From NCBI GenBank assembly GCA_947629255.1, contig CANRDF010000006.1, positions 1 to 42,684 on the forward strand: a DNA stretch of 42,684 nt. Reading direction: 5' to 3'. Made by a program: the position numbers and the translations under genes. Below the pieces are notes generated by a model. The model worked only from the letters and a program-made list of their open reading frames with translations, was not told the origin of the DNA and searched no databases. This DNA comes from an uncultured Bacilli bacterium. Lineage in GTDB: Bacteria; Bacillota_I; Bacilli_A; RF39; UBA660. Below, in pieces: positions 16,521 to 25,853 of the stretch; within the stretch, counting starts at the first letter, position 1; the number at the start of each line of letters is the position of its first letter.

Positions 16521-16775
16521 TTATTTTGTTCCTTTCAATTTCTTTTTTAAATCTTTTACCTTTGTTTTTTCTTTCTCATAATCACTTTTAAATGATTCTT
16601 TTTCAAATTTTTCCAATTCTAATTGAGATTCTAATTCTTTGATTTTAGTATTTCTTAAATCAATGTCTTCTTCAAGTTTTAAAATCTTTGTATTTAATTC
16701 TTTAATTAATTGTTGTAATTCGTTTTTACTTTTAAAATAATTTCTAATTTTCATATTTTCTCTCCATCTTTCCAT
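16521..16775 (-). CDS. small coiled-coil phage protein
   Basis: ORF with long K/E/L repeat. Confidence 0.5.
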   Translation of the reverse strand: MERWRENMKIRNYFKSKNELQQLIKELNTKILKLEEDIDLRNTKIKELESQLELEKFEKESFKSDYEKEKTKVKDLKKKLKGTK

Positions 16776-17064
16776 ATATCACTTCTGATAATTCCACCAT
16801 CATTCTTGCTCGATTTTCTAAGTGATTGATTGTTTCCTCACAATCCTCTTTAGAATTTGCAATCCAATATCCCCCATCTGGTCCTGCTATACTTGCAACA
16901 ATTTCTTTCATATCTGAGTTGAGTCTTATATTCTCAATAATTTTTCTTAAAGATTTATCGCCAAGTACATTGAACTTTTTTCTTAATTCATAGTTTTTCA
17001 CACGATTATCTTTTCCAACACAATATTTGCATAGATAATCATAAATCTGTTCTTCTTTCGTCAT
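16744..17064 (-). CDS. hypothetical phage protein, possible winged-helix
   Basis: ORF; KNYELRKKFNVLGDKSLRKIIENIRLN. Confidence 0.5.
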   Translation of the reverse strand: MTKEEQIYDYLCKYCVGKDNRVKNYELRKKFNVLGDKSLRKIIENIRLNSDMKEIVASIAGPDGGYWIANSKEDCEETINHLENRARMMVELSEVIYGKMERKYEN

Positions 17065-17263
17065 CTAAGACTTCTCCTTTCATAAATTCTTCTAATTCTT
17101 CCAATGTCATTTCGTCATCTTCATCTAAGATGGGAAAATAGTCATCTTCGATATATTCATCCATGTAATCATCAAATTCTTTATCCGTCATGACATTTTC
17201 TGGTTCTTTCATTTTTTTTAATTCACTTCCTCGAATACTTGTTTTTCCTTGTGATAGATGCAA
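17039..17263 (-). CDS. small acidic phage protein
   Basis: Very Asp/Glu-rich ORF; start uncertain. Confidence 0.4.
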   Translation of the reverse strand: MHLSQGKTSIRGSELKKMKEPENVMTDKEFDDYMDEYIEDDYFPILDEDDEMTLEELEEFMKGEVLDDERRTDL

Positions 17264-18462
17264 GTAACATTTCCAAGTATGCCATCTCTATTTTTTACAA
17301 TTTCCAAATTCATTTTTGGATTTTTCGTTTCAGGATTTACTTCCTTATCCCTCTTATCACGATATAAAAGAATAACTTTACTACTACTGTTCTCTAGCTC
17401 CCCACTATCTTTTAACATTGATAAACTAAGTTCTTCTGCATTATAAGAAGCTCTATTCAATTGACATGCTGATATAATCGTACAATCAAAGTCTAAACAT
17501 AATTGTCTTAGTTGTTTTGCTATTTCTGTCATTTGCTCATATTGTGATTTTCCTGTACTGCATCGGATAAGCCCGATATGATCTAAAAACACAATAGTAT
17601 GTTTTTCATCATTCTTAGTTGATTGCAACACTTTTTTGATTTCTTCAATGTCCGTTGCTTTGTGTTCTATGACAATACGATTCTTAACAATTTCTGCAAT
17701 AGCTTTATTTACATTTTCAGTAATGTATTCTTTATCGTAATAATCTCTTCCACTTGGTTCAATTTGATCTAAAGGAATACCACTTTTAATAGATAAAATT
17801 CTTTTATAAATTGTTGTTTTGCTCATTTCCATGTTGAAATAAATACATTGATAGTTTTCCATCAAATCATTCATAAAATTTAGAAGTAAACCGCTTTTTC
17901 CAACTCCAGTAGATGCTCCTATCATTAAGAAATCACCTTGCACAAGATGTAACAAATCATCTAAATGTTTAAAAGACTTTAAATGAATACTTTTTTCTTT
18001 TGAGGATATGTTTTCTTCAATTTCTTCTTTTGTTAATGGTAAGGTTTCGGTTTTAATTTTGATTTCTTTTATTTTAGCCATTTTTTTAAGATAATCATCC
18101 ATCATTATTGTTCCAGCATTTAGATTTCTTGTTAAATCATTAATGACAACTTTTTTATACGAGTCTAAAATTAAACATTGATAATTCATAAAATGTTGCC
18201 TTATTTGTGTGACTGGTAAATAATCATCGTCTATAATGTCACATATTGTATCAATAGTAACATCTTTGTTGTAATCAGATAATTTTCCAAGAATAATAGT
18301 CTTGTCATTTTTATAGCTTTTAATGAATGAATCTAATACATGTTGATGTAATTGTTTTTGAAGATAAAATGGTTTTATTTGCAATATATCAAAACACACA
18401 TCTTGATAGTTAAATAATAAACCTAATAAAATCTTTTCATTCTCTATTTCCTGTTGTGTCAT
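17218..18462 (-). CDS. DnaB-like replicative helicase
   Basis: Walker A-like GASTGVGKSGLLLNF; FNMEMSKTTIYKRIL; SACQLNRASYN; start trimmed to MTQQEIENEK. Confidence 0.9.
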   Translation of the reverse strand: MTQQEIENEKILLGLLFNYQDVCFDILQIKPFYLQKQLHQHVLDSFIKSYKNDKTIILGKLSDYNKDVTIDTICDIIDDDYLPVTQIRQHFMNYQCLILDSYKKVVINDLTRNLNAGTIMMDDYLKKMAKIKEIKIKTETLPLTKEEIEENISSKEKSIHLKSFKHLDDLLHLVQGDFLMIGASTGVGKSGLLLNFMNDLMENYQCIYFNMEMSKTTIYKRILSIKSGIPLDQIEPSGRDYYDKEYITENVNKAIAEIVKNRIVIEHKATDIEEIKKVLQSTKNDEKHTIVFLDHIGLIRCSTGKSQYEQMTEIAKQLRQLCLDFDCTIISACQLNRASYNAEELSLSMLKDSGELENSSSKVILLYRDKRDKEVNPETKNPKMNLEIVKNRDGILGNVTCIYHKEKQVFEEVN

Positions 18463-19189
18463 TTTCTTCTGCTTTTCTAATATAGAATCTCTTACCGTCT
18501 GCTCTGTAACCCCATAATATACCACCATCAATTCCATATTTTACATATCCATTTTCATCTTCTTGAAGAGTTTCTGATTTTACTTCTTTTTGATTAGCAA
18601 AATTTCTTCTATTCCAATTTCTTAATGTTGCTTTCCAATCTTTCATTTTTGATTTACTAACAACCCAACCGTTTGACTCATAATAATCATAGAAATAATC
18701 ACAATCAACTTTTAAAGAATTTTCTTCACAATATTTTTTTAATTCTTCTATTGTTGGCTTAGAAAATCTTTCTTTTATATTTCTTTCTATATTATTTTTT
18801 AATTTAGTATTATTTACTATAGTATTATTATATATAGTATTATTATGTGTATCGGTAGGTGATACATCGCTAGACGATACATCGCTCAGAGATACATCAG
18901 TAAGCGATACATCCTTTTCTTTCAATATGTAATCATAATCTTTAGTTTCAGAGTTCTTTATTATTTCCAAATAACCAAGTTCTTTTAGTTTTTTTATTTT
19001 CTTGTTGATGTTTATTCTGCTACAATTTAGTTTCTTGCCTAATTCATCTTGGTTGATTTTCCAAAAATCAGGTAAAGAATATAAATACATAAGCAATCGA
19101 TACTCTGCATCTGTTAAATCTGTTGCTTGAATTGCTGAATTGGGTATTATAGTAAAACAACTTTTAATATCATTTTTTATAATTGGCAT
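18437..19189 (-). CDS. phage replication initiator / DnaD-like with N-terminal winged helix
   Basis: Winged-helix N-terminus (LTDAEYRLLMYLYSL...KKLKELGYLEI); C-terminal YYESNGWVVSKSKMKDWKATLRNWNRR. Confidence 0.75.
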   Translation of the reverse strand: MPIIKNDIKSCFTIIPNSAIQATDLTDAEYRLLMYLYSLPDFWKINQDELGKKLNCSRININKKIKKLKELGYLEIIKNSETKDYDYILKEKDVSLTDVSLSDVSSSDVSPTDTHNNTIYNNTIVNNTKLKNNIERNIKERFSKPTIEELKKYCEENSLKVDCDYFYDYYESNGWVVSKSKMKDWKATLRNWNRRNFANQKEVKSETLQEDENGYVKYGIDGGILWGYRADGKRFYIRKAEENDTTGNRE

Positions 19190-19195
19190 ACTGTC

Positions 19196-19327
19196 TCAAG
19201 CCCTTTCTACAATTAAAATTTGTCTTTTGTCTGCATCGCATAAGATATCGTATCTAAAATAAGCTAATTCCAATCTTCTTATGCTTCCAATGATTGCATC
19301 ATATGGTATTGTTTTGATAACTTTCAT
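19196..19327 (-). CDS. 43-aa hypothetical phage protein (not in ORF track)
   Basis: MKVIKTIPYDAIIGSIRRLELAYFRYDILCDADKRQILIVERA between HTH gene and replication gene. Confidence 0.4.
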   Translation of the reverse strand: MKVIKTIPYDAIIGSIRRLELAYFRYDILCDADKRQILIVERA

Positions 19328-19330
19328 AAA

Positions 19331-19576
19331 TCACCTTAAATTTACTTGAACTTCAACTGTACCTTTTAAGTTATAAATATCACACAGCTTTTCAAAATAT
19401 TTCTTCTTGATTCTCACCTTTCCAAGTTCCCACAAATCTAACGATTGTTTAGATACACCTATTTTCTTCGCCACTTGAGATAAACTTTTTCTTGACGATA
19501 ATCTTGCTTGTGCTAATTTCTTGCCTAATTCTTGGTAGTAAATGAAGTCAATATTGAGATGTTCGCCGTTGCCCAT
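19331..19576 (-). CDS. XRE-family HTH regulator (Cro-like)
   Basis: LGKKLAQARLSSRKSLSQVAKKIGVSKQSLDLWELGKVRI; divergent from cI-like gene. Confidence 0.85.
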   Translation of the reverse strand: MGNGEHLNIDFIYYQELGKKLAQARLSSRKSLSQVAKKIGVSKQSLDLWELGKVRIKKKYFEKLCDIYNLKGTVEVQVNLR

Positions 19577-19605
19577 TTTTACCCCTTTCTATTCATATTT
19601 AAGGG

Positions 19606-19634
19606 TATATAAAAACCCGATTTGACAAATCAGG
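19606..19634 (-). terminator. intrinsic terminator/attenuator in leftward leader
   Basis: Minus strand CCTGATTT-GTC-AAATCGGG-TTTTTATA, upstream of the Cro-like start. Confidence 0.6.
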
Positions 19635-19657
19635 CTCTGTAATGCTATAATAAAATC

Positions 19658-19771
19658 ACTACAAAAGCCAAATGTGCCTATGTAGCAAAGAGTTTTTACT
19701 TATTTAAAGTAAATTTTTCTTTAGTCAAGGAATATCAAAGTCCGTCAAAACTTATTGATATTCTTTTTTTT
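19658..19771 (+). ncRNA. candidate antisense sRNA in phage switch
   Basis: Promoter TTGACA(19622-19627)-N18-TGC-TATAAT(19646-19651); ends at GAATATCAA...TTGATATTC-TTTTTTTT (19730-19771). Confidence 0.6.
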
Positions 19772-19786
19772 CCTCTCTGCATTATA

Positions 19787-19815
19787 AATATATCATATCA
19801 TTTTATAGTTGTCAA
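19787..19815 (-). promoter_or_regulatory. leftward early promoter
   Basis: Minus strand TTGACA-N17-TATATT; alternative TATAAT just downstream. Confidence 0.65.
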
Positions 19816-19824
19816 TAATTTTTG

Positions 19825-19868
19825 TCACAATGTATTGTGATTTTTAATTATTTCACAAATTGCTGTGA
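19825..19868. promoter_or_regulatory. repressor operator pair
   Basis: TCACAATGTATTGTGA (19825-19840) and TCACAAATTGCTGTGA (19853-19868). Confidence 0.6.
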
Positions 19869-19914
19869 TTTTTAAACTATTTTATGATATAATGTTTTTA
19901 TAAAGGTGATACCC

Positions 19915-20226
19915 ATGTTAGGTGATAAAATCAAAAAGTTAAGAGAAGAAGACGGTCTTAGTCAAGAAGAATTGGCTAGAAAAATAAAAGTTCATAAAAA
20001 TTCCATTTATAACTGGGAAAATAATAATTCTATACCAGCATATGAAAAATTGAAAGAAATAGCCGACTATTTTACTGTAAGTATAGATTATTTATTGGAA
20101 GAAGAAAACGAAAATAACGACGACAAAGAAAAATTAACAAAAGCACTTAAAGAATATGGATTAGATAAAGAAAATTTAACAAAAGCATTAGACATTATTG
20201 AAATATTAAAAAAAGACACTCGTTAG
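19915..20226 (+). CDS. XRE-family HTH repressor (cI-like); start trimmed to MLGDKIKKL
   Basis: GDKIKKLREEDGLSQEELARKIKVHKNSIYNWENNNSIPAYEKLKEIADYFTVSIDYLL. Confidence 0.9.
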   Translation: MLGDKIKKLREEDGLSQEELARKIKVHKNSIYNWENNNSIPAYEKLKEIADYFTVSIDYLLEEENENNDDKEKLTKALKEYGLDKENLTKALDIIEILKKDTR

Positions 20227-20315
20227 GAATGCCTTTTTAAATATTTTATAAATTTTTCAGTTAAATTTTCGTGTATAATTAGATAAATTACGTATTTAAT
20301 TTCATCATCTGTCAT
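20223..20315 (-). CDS. 30-aa peptide convergent with repressor (not in ORF track)
   Basis: MTDDEIKYVIYLIIHENLTEKFIKYLKRHS; stops overlap tail to tail. Confidence 0.3.
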   Translation of the reverse strand: MTDDEIKYVIYLIIHENLTEKFIKYLKRHS

Positions 20316-20592
20316 AGCTACTTCCCTTTCTAATCACCGCTACCATCTCATTGAATTAATTTTACCATAATTTTTCAAAATAGTAAACATTTGTTCGAGA
20401 TATGTGATATTTTTTTGTAAAAAGGAAAATAATAGATGGAGCCTAATACCAGTTCGCATAACCCCCTGTTTCTGGTCTTATTCGTGGTCTTGTTTTCGTC
20501 AATAATTACTATTTTTTATGAAAATATTTTCTTGACGATGTAGTATAAAATGCTTGATTTCAAGTAATTTATGAATATTTTAGAAAATTTTC

Positions 20593-20656
20593 TTGACGTG
20601 GTGTATTCTCCCACGTCCTCCACCAATATGAATTTATCCTCGTATTTACGGGGTTT
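20593..20656 (+). other. tRNA/tmRNA 3'-end-like sequence with terminator; candidate attachment site
   Basis: GACGTGGTGTATTCTCCCACGTCCTCCACCA followed by CCTCGT-ATTT-ACGGGG-TTTTTATTTT. Confidence 0.4.
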
Positions 20657-20692
20657 TTATTTTGCTTAAAAAAAGATAAGCTTTTGGTAAAC

Positions 20693-21475
20693 TTATCTAT
20701 ATTTGATTTGAATGGCATCAATGGTTTTACCATAAATTCCAGCATAACCTTCATTTGTTTCATCTACTTTGGAAACCCAAGCAAGCCAAGAACCATTTTT
20801 AATGTGTACTCGGTATACGACTCCTTCAATCTGAACTCCATCGATTTCATTTCCTAAGTTTCCTGCATAGTCACTTCGATTCTCCACCCAAGGAAGCCAG
20901 TATCCTTTTGTTTTATCATGAACACGAATGCGATACTTATCTAAATAAATACCTCCCATGGCATTTTGAAAATTTCCGGCATATTCGGTTGTATCAATGG
21001 CAACTTTAGGTAACCATTTTCTTTTAACATTATCATAAGATTCATAGTAATACTTTTGCTCTTCGCCAGGTAAGTCTTTGTCTAAATAAGGTGTGGGGTC
21101 AATTCTTCTATCAGATGGATTTCTTACCTCAAAATGTAAATGAACTCCGTAGGCGTTTCCTGTGTCTCCCATGTATCCGATTTTCTCGCCACGACTCACC
21201 AAATCGCCTTTTTTCACATATACTGTTCTTAGATGGGCATATAAGGTATAATAACCATCTTTATGTTTTATCTTCACATAATTTCCATAACTTCTTGTTC
21301 CAGTCGAACCTTGAGCATTGGGAATTCCTGTTTGTACTTGAACGACCTCACCATCCGTATGAGCAATAATCGTATCTTGCTGATACCACTTTTTTACGAC
21401 ATCCACTCCATTATGAACACCAGAACGATATCCATTGGTAATCTGATTTTCACCAGAGAGTAACACACGACTCAT
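20693..21475 (-). CDS. M23-family (LytM-like) endopeptidase with C-terminal W/YAGN repeats
   Basis: NGYRSGVHNGVDV...DGYYTLYAHLRTVYVKKGDLVSRGEKIGYMGDTGNAYGVHLHFEVR; three W..W(V)..YAGN-type repeats. Confidence 0.85.
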   Translation of the reverse strand: MSRVLLSGENQITNGYRSGVHNGVDVVKKWYQQDTIIAHTDGEVVQVQTGIPNAQGSTGTRSYGNYVKIKHKDGYYTLYAHLRTVYVKKGDLVSRGEKIGYMGDTGNAYGVHLHFEVRNPSDRRIDPTPYLDKDLPGEEQKYYYESYDNVKRKWLPKVAIDTTEYAGNFQNAMGGIYLDKYRIRVHDKTKGYWLPWVENRSDYAGNLGNEIDGVQIEGVVYRVHIKNGSWLAWVSKVDETNEGYAGIYGKTIDAIQIKYR

Positions 21476-21507
21476 AAATCATCATCCTTTCTATGATAAT
21501 TTATGAG
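21471..21507 (-). promoter_or_regulatory. hairpin sequestering M23 start codon, SD in loop
   Basis: Minus RNA CTCATAAATTATCAT-AGAAAGG-ATGATGATTTATGAG: 15 bp, one G.U. Confidence 0.6.
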
Positions 21508-21567
21508 TTTTTTTCATGTTCGTCCGTTTCTTTATCACAATTTTTAAATTTTGGCATAGAAAAAGAC

Positions 21568-21789
21568 TTATTCGTGATCAGATTCACTTACAACAGTAAT
21601 AAGTCCTTTTTCTAATTCTTCTAATGCTCTTCCAATCGTGCGTTTATTTGTATATTCTTCTTCAGGAAGTTGATAATGATGATGTTCTAACATTTCTTTA
21701 CTTCGAATAGAAGCTACGTGCACGAGTTTATACTTTGAGTCTACTATCGTTAGTAGTTTATCAATGGAAGGATATAGCATAACCATCAC
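21568..21789 (-). CDS. rpoZ: RNA polymerase omega subunit
   Basis: YPSIDKLLTIVDSKYKLVHVASIRSKEM...NKRTIGRALEELEKGLI. Confidence 0.85.
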   Translation of the reverse strand: MMVMLYPSIDKLLTIVDSKYKLVHVASIRSKEMLEHHHYQLPEEEYTNKRTIGRALEELEKGLITVVSESDHE

Positions 21790-21854
21790 GTCCTTACATT
21801 AATATCATACTAGAAAAATAATCATTCATACAAGAAAATTGGCAAAATTGACAA

Positions 21855-23744
21855 CTATTTGACAGGTTCTTCAGCAACTAATTCTCTAAGAGCTTGTAAG
21901 ATTTCCACCATCGCCCATGTATCTTGTTGACAATAGATACGGAGTGCTTCTTTTTTTAAAGCAAGTTCTTCTTTACTCATTTTATCATAGTTTGCATATT
22001 CAACGATTGCTTCTGTTCCATTTTTTACGACTAAGTTTTTATAAGATAAATCACTAAAAACAGGCAAAGTTTTTTTAATGGAAAAAGAACCGCCTAACTT
22101 TTCATTATAGTAATTCATAGTTTCGACGTCTTCTCCTTCAAAACCTAAACTTTTGTATAATTCTTTATTGTTATTGACAAGCCATAGAAGGTCATAGCCT
22201 CTTTCTCTTAATTTCAGTAGAGGTTCACGATACTCAGGGAACATATGGGCAAGTTCTTTAATTCTTCCTTTTTCAAATCCAACATTTTGGGCAAACAATG
22301 TTCCTTTATCGGGATCCATATATTTGAGCATTAACTGTATCATTTCTTCTCGCTCATCCCCAGTGGTCTCGGCTAGGAAAATCACATTATCTTTTTGTTT
22401 ATCACAAACACCGGGAGCCGACTCAATATGAAGACTAAATTCAAATGGGCTTTGAATATAAGGCCATTCGCCTTTAAACCTTGGAACAGGACAAGGCATT
22501 GTTTCAAAATCTAAGTGATAAATCGGATATTTTAAATCTTTAATGGCCGCGGCTATTTTTTCACGATTGACATAAATGGTATGATTTTCGGTACACTCTC
22601 TTTGGATTTTATGATTTGGTCTAGTAATCCATTCTTCTGGGACATCTAATAAATGGATATATCCTTCATTAATGAGTTCTAATCCTTTAATTCGGGTTCC
22701 ATCTTCTTTTAAAAAACCAAATCCATTATTCATATAACTTAAACTACTATTTTTTTCAGGAATAAAACTTCCACAAGTGGGTTTAAAAAACTTACAAACG
22801 TTATAAGTTTTCATACCACAAGAAGGTCCGAGTGGAGTCTTCGATACATCCGTGTCTTCTATATATCGTTCTAGACTCTCTCTTTCAGCTCGAATAAATT
22901 TTTGATATTCTTTACTTATACCATCCATTTGGAATAATGCAATCAGTTCATTCCCGTCCTCATCAGGATTATATACAGCTCTTCCATCTTCGTATGTTCC
23001 ATCAAAAATATATTTAGAATTTAAAACGGCTAAATAATAATGAATCGGTTTCTTCATTCCTTTTGGATTTTCTTCTAATTCTCCTTCAATTATCATTCTT
23101 TGGACAGCAAGGTCATGGATATATTTGCCGATTCCATAACGATTAAAAAGTTTTTCTTTTTTTGCTTCATAATTTTCTAAAGACATTTCTTGCTCTAATG
23201 GATATCCTGGAATCTCTCCTTTTAAAGTAAAAATATTTCCCTGTTTCAAGAAAATCGGATATTTTTCTCCACCTCTTGCCTTTAAGCTTGCCTCAAGTTC
23301 TTCATATTTTTTAGAAGTGGTTGCTTTCACCTCAATAATGTTAATCGCATCATCTGTCTCATTATAAACATCGACATAACAAAGATAGTGAATTCCATGT
23401 AAAGAATAATCAAAAGAAACTTGGTCTTTCGTTTTTTCGGCATAAATCGTATTTCCCCCAAAAACTTTCACCACTAGTTTTCCAGCTTCTTCTTCGACTC
23501 TTTTATAATAAGGCATCATGGCTTCTAATTGCCGATTCACGACTTCAGTGTGGTCTATTTCTTCGCCTTCTTCATTGGTTTCTAACATTGTATCTAATAT
23601 TTCTTGGAGTTCTGCTTCTCTTTCCTCATTTTTATATTCTTCATAAGTAATATCTGCATCTAATTTTTCGCTTTTTAATTCTTCTAAAGCCACATATCTT
23701 CTGCATCTCGTATAATTAATAAAATCCGTTTTGGTAATTGCCAT
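21855..23744 (-). CDS. DUF2779-family protein
   Basis: ITKTDFINYTRCRRYVALEEL...YPIYHLDFETMPCPVPRF...CQQDTWAMVEIL. Confidence 0.75.
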   Translation of the reverse strand: MAITKTDFINYTRCRRYVALEELKSEKLDADITYEEYKNEEREAELQEILDTMLETNEEGEEIDHTEVVNRQLEAMMPYYKRVEEEAGKLVVKVFGGNTIYAEKTKDQVSFDYSLHGIHYLCYVDVYNETDDAINIIEVKATTSKKYEELEASLKARGGEKYPIFLKQGNIFTLKGEIPGYPLEQEMSLENYEAKKEKLFNRYGIGKYIHDLAVQRMIIEGELEENPKGMKKPIHYYLAVLNSKYIFDGTYEDGRAVYNPDEDGNELIALFQMDGISKEYQKFIRAERESLERYIEDTDVSKTPLGPSCGMKTYNVCKFFKPTCGSFIPEKNSSLSYMNNGFGFLKEDGTRIKGLELINEGYIHLLDVPEEWITRPNHKIQRECTENHTIYVNREKIAAAIKDLKYPIYHLDFETMPCPVPRFKGEWPYIQSPFEFSLHIESAPGVCDKQKDNVIFLAETTGDEREEMIQLMLKYMDPDKGTLFAQNVGFEKGRIKELAHMFPEYREPLLKLRERGYDLLWLVNNNKELYKSLGFEGEDVETMNYYNEKLGGSFSIKKTLPVFSDLSYKNLVVKNGTEAIVEYANYDKMSKEELALKKEALRIYCQQDTWAMVEILQALRELVAEEPVK

Positions 23745-24085
23745 TATTCAACAACCTCAGCATGAAAACTTCCATTTTCTTCTTTTGTAATTTTTATTTT
23801 AGCATTTTCTTTTTCTTTATCTCCTGTATCACTTAAAAAACCATTATCGATTAAATCACTTCCAAAAATAAAATTTTCTTCTTCTTTCATTTCTTCTTCA
23901 TGCATTTTAGCATAGTACTCTGCCGCGACAGTAAGATAATGATTTCTCTCTATTTCAACATTTTCTTCATCCATAATTTCTTCATAAGCAAAAGAAATTC
24001 TTGTAATCGCGATTCCAAAAAACACAGCAAGAATGGCACTTAAAATAATTAATTCTTTGACAGCATATCCATTTTTTTCCATCAT
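23744..24085 (-). CDS. single-TM hypothetical protein
   Basis: ELIILSAILAVFFGIAITRI TM helix. Confidence 0.6.
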   Translation of the reverse strand: MMEKNGYAVKELIILSAILAVFFGIAITRISFAYEEIMDEENVEIERNHYLTVAAEYYAKMHEEEMKEEENFIFGSDLIDNGFLSDTGDKEKENAKIKITKEENGSFHAEVVE

Positions 24086-24157
24086 TCTACAACAACCTTT
24101 CTTTCATAGTTATTGTATCATAACGTAAAACAAAAAAAAAGAACTTTGCATTCTTTT

Positions 24158-24622
24158 TTATAAGACATCTTTAATTGTGACTTCATAGTTTCCATTTGGA
24201 CTGCTAACTTCTACGACTTCCCCTTTTTTATGACCAATGACAGCATTTCCAATAGGACTTTCATTTGAAATTTTATTTTCAAATGGGTCAGCCTCTAGAG
24301 AACCTACAATTTCATAAGTATCTTCTTCACCATCATCATAAAGAATAACGACTTTAGAACCTACGGAAATAGCTCCTTTACCATCTTTTTCAGCAATCGT
24401 ACTATGCTCTAGTTTATATTCGAGTTCTTTAATACGTGCTTCAACTTGGGCTTGTTCATCTCTTGCAGAATCATAATCGGCATTTTCAGATAAATCTCCT
24501 TGAGCTCTCGCATCTTTTAAATCTTTGATAACACGAGGTCGAACTACATTTTTTAATTCATTTAATTCCTGTTCTAACTCTAAATATCCTTGTGGAGTTA
24601 ATACAATGGATTCTTGTTTCAT
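24158..24622 (-). CDS. greA: transcription elongation factor GreA
   Basis: LTPQGYLELEQELNELKNVVRPRVIKDLKDARAQGDLSENADYDSARDEQ...SPIGNAVIGHKKGEVVEV. Confidence 0.98.
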   Translation of the reverse strand: MKQESIVLTPQGYLELEQELNELKNVVRPRVIKDLKDARAQGDLSENADYDSARDEQAQVEARIKELEYKLEHSTIAEKDGKGAISVGSKVVILYDDGEEDTYEIVGSLEADPFENKISNESPIGNAVIGHKKGEVVEVSSPNGNYEVTIKDVL

Positions 24623-24674
24623 TTTTCATCATCACTTTCCTTAAATTTCCATAAAATCCATAATACTATAAGTT

Positions 24675-25853
24675 TTATTGTTTGTCAAATATTTTTAATC
24701 GCATCATGTCAAATTTGTCTAAAATTTGGTCTACTGGTAAATACATGATTTCACCAGGATGGTTGGCAATCGAAACACTCTCTTTTTGCTCATTCTTTAT
24801 TGTATGTATGGTATAGGTAAAAGTTTCCGTTTGTGGCCCGAAAAACTCCACGACATCGCCTACTTTAAAATAATTTCTTTGTTCTACTTTTGCGAGTTTT
24901 TCTTCCTTATCATAATCTAAGACTAAACCTAGGAAATCTTGATTCGAAGATTCTTCTCTTCCTAAAAAGTATTGTTCTTTTTCGGTTGGTAATCCGTTAT
25001 AAAACTGAGGTGTGGAATCACGATTCGCACATCTATTTAATATTTTTAAAGCATATTCTGTGTCTTCTTTAGTAATCGTTCCATCTAAAATTTTATCAAT
25101 TAAGGTTCGATAAGTCAAAATTACAGTCGCGATGTAATAAATACCTCGCATTCTTCCTTCGACTTTAAATGAATTTACACCAATATCAATCATATCTTTA
25201 ATATAAGGAATCATATTCAAATCTTTACTTGTCATACTAAATGTTTGGTCGTCGGTATCAAAAGTCCATCTACATATCTGGGCGCATCCTCCCCGGTTTG
25301 CATCACGGTTGGTTGTGACATTGGATAGCACACATCTTCCAGAAATGGATGTACACATCGCCCCATGAATAAAGCATTCGAGTTCTAAGCCTGTTGCTTC
25401 TTTAATTTTTTTAATATCTTCCCGACTTGATTCTCTTGCTAACACAATTCTTGTGACTCCAAGAGATTTATAAAATAATGCTGCATAAGGATTTAAGACA
25501 CTTGCTTGAGTCGATAAATGAACTTCTAGAGGAATATTCATTTCATGAATTAAGTTTACAATATAAATATCACTTACGATGACAGCATCCACGCCAATTT
25601 CACTTAAACTTTTTAAATAGGAAATGAGTCCTTCCTCATCTTCTTCGTGTAAAATAATATTCACAGTAACATACACTTTTTTATGATTCTCGTGGGCATA
25701 TTCCACGCCTTCTTTGATTTCGGGAATAGAAAAGTTTTTGGCATTGGCCCTCAAACTAAAGTTTTGACCTCCAATATAAACGGCATCTGCTCCATAATGA
25801 AGGGCAAATTTTAATTTCTCTAAATCACCTGCTGGTGCGAGTAACTCAATCAT
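24675..25853 (-). CDS. peptidase U32 family protein
   Basis: ELLAPAGDLEKLKFALHYGADAVYIGG...ECFIHGAMCTSISGRCVLSN. Confidence 0.95.
   Translation of the reverse strand: MIELLAPAGDLEKLKFALHYGADAVYIGGQNFSLRANAKNFSIPEIKEGVEYAHENHKKVYVTVNIILHEEDEEGLISYLKSLSEIGVDAVIVSDIYIVNLIHEMNIPLEVHLSTQASVLNPYAALFYKSLGVTRIVLARESSREDIKKIKEATGLELECFIHGAMCTSISGRCVLSNVTTNRDANRGGCAQICRWTFDTDDQTFSMTSKDLNMIPYIKDMIDIGVNSFKVEGRMRGIYYIATVILTYRTLIDKILDGTITKEDTEYALKILNRCANRDSTPQFYNGLPTEKEQYFLGREESSNQDFLGLVLDYDKEEKLAKVEQRNYFKVGDVVEFFGPQTETFTYTIHTIKNEQKESVSIANHPGEIMYLPVDQILDKFDMMRLKIFDKQ

Noticed and set aside
20569-20763. 64-aa ORF at the prophage boundary
   Set aside because: Overlaps the M23 gene end, the terminator and the candidate attachment site; no protein pattern.
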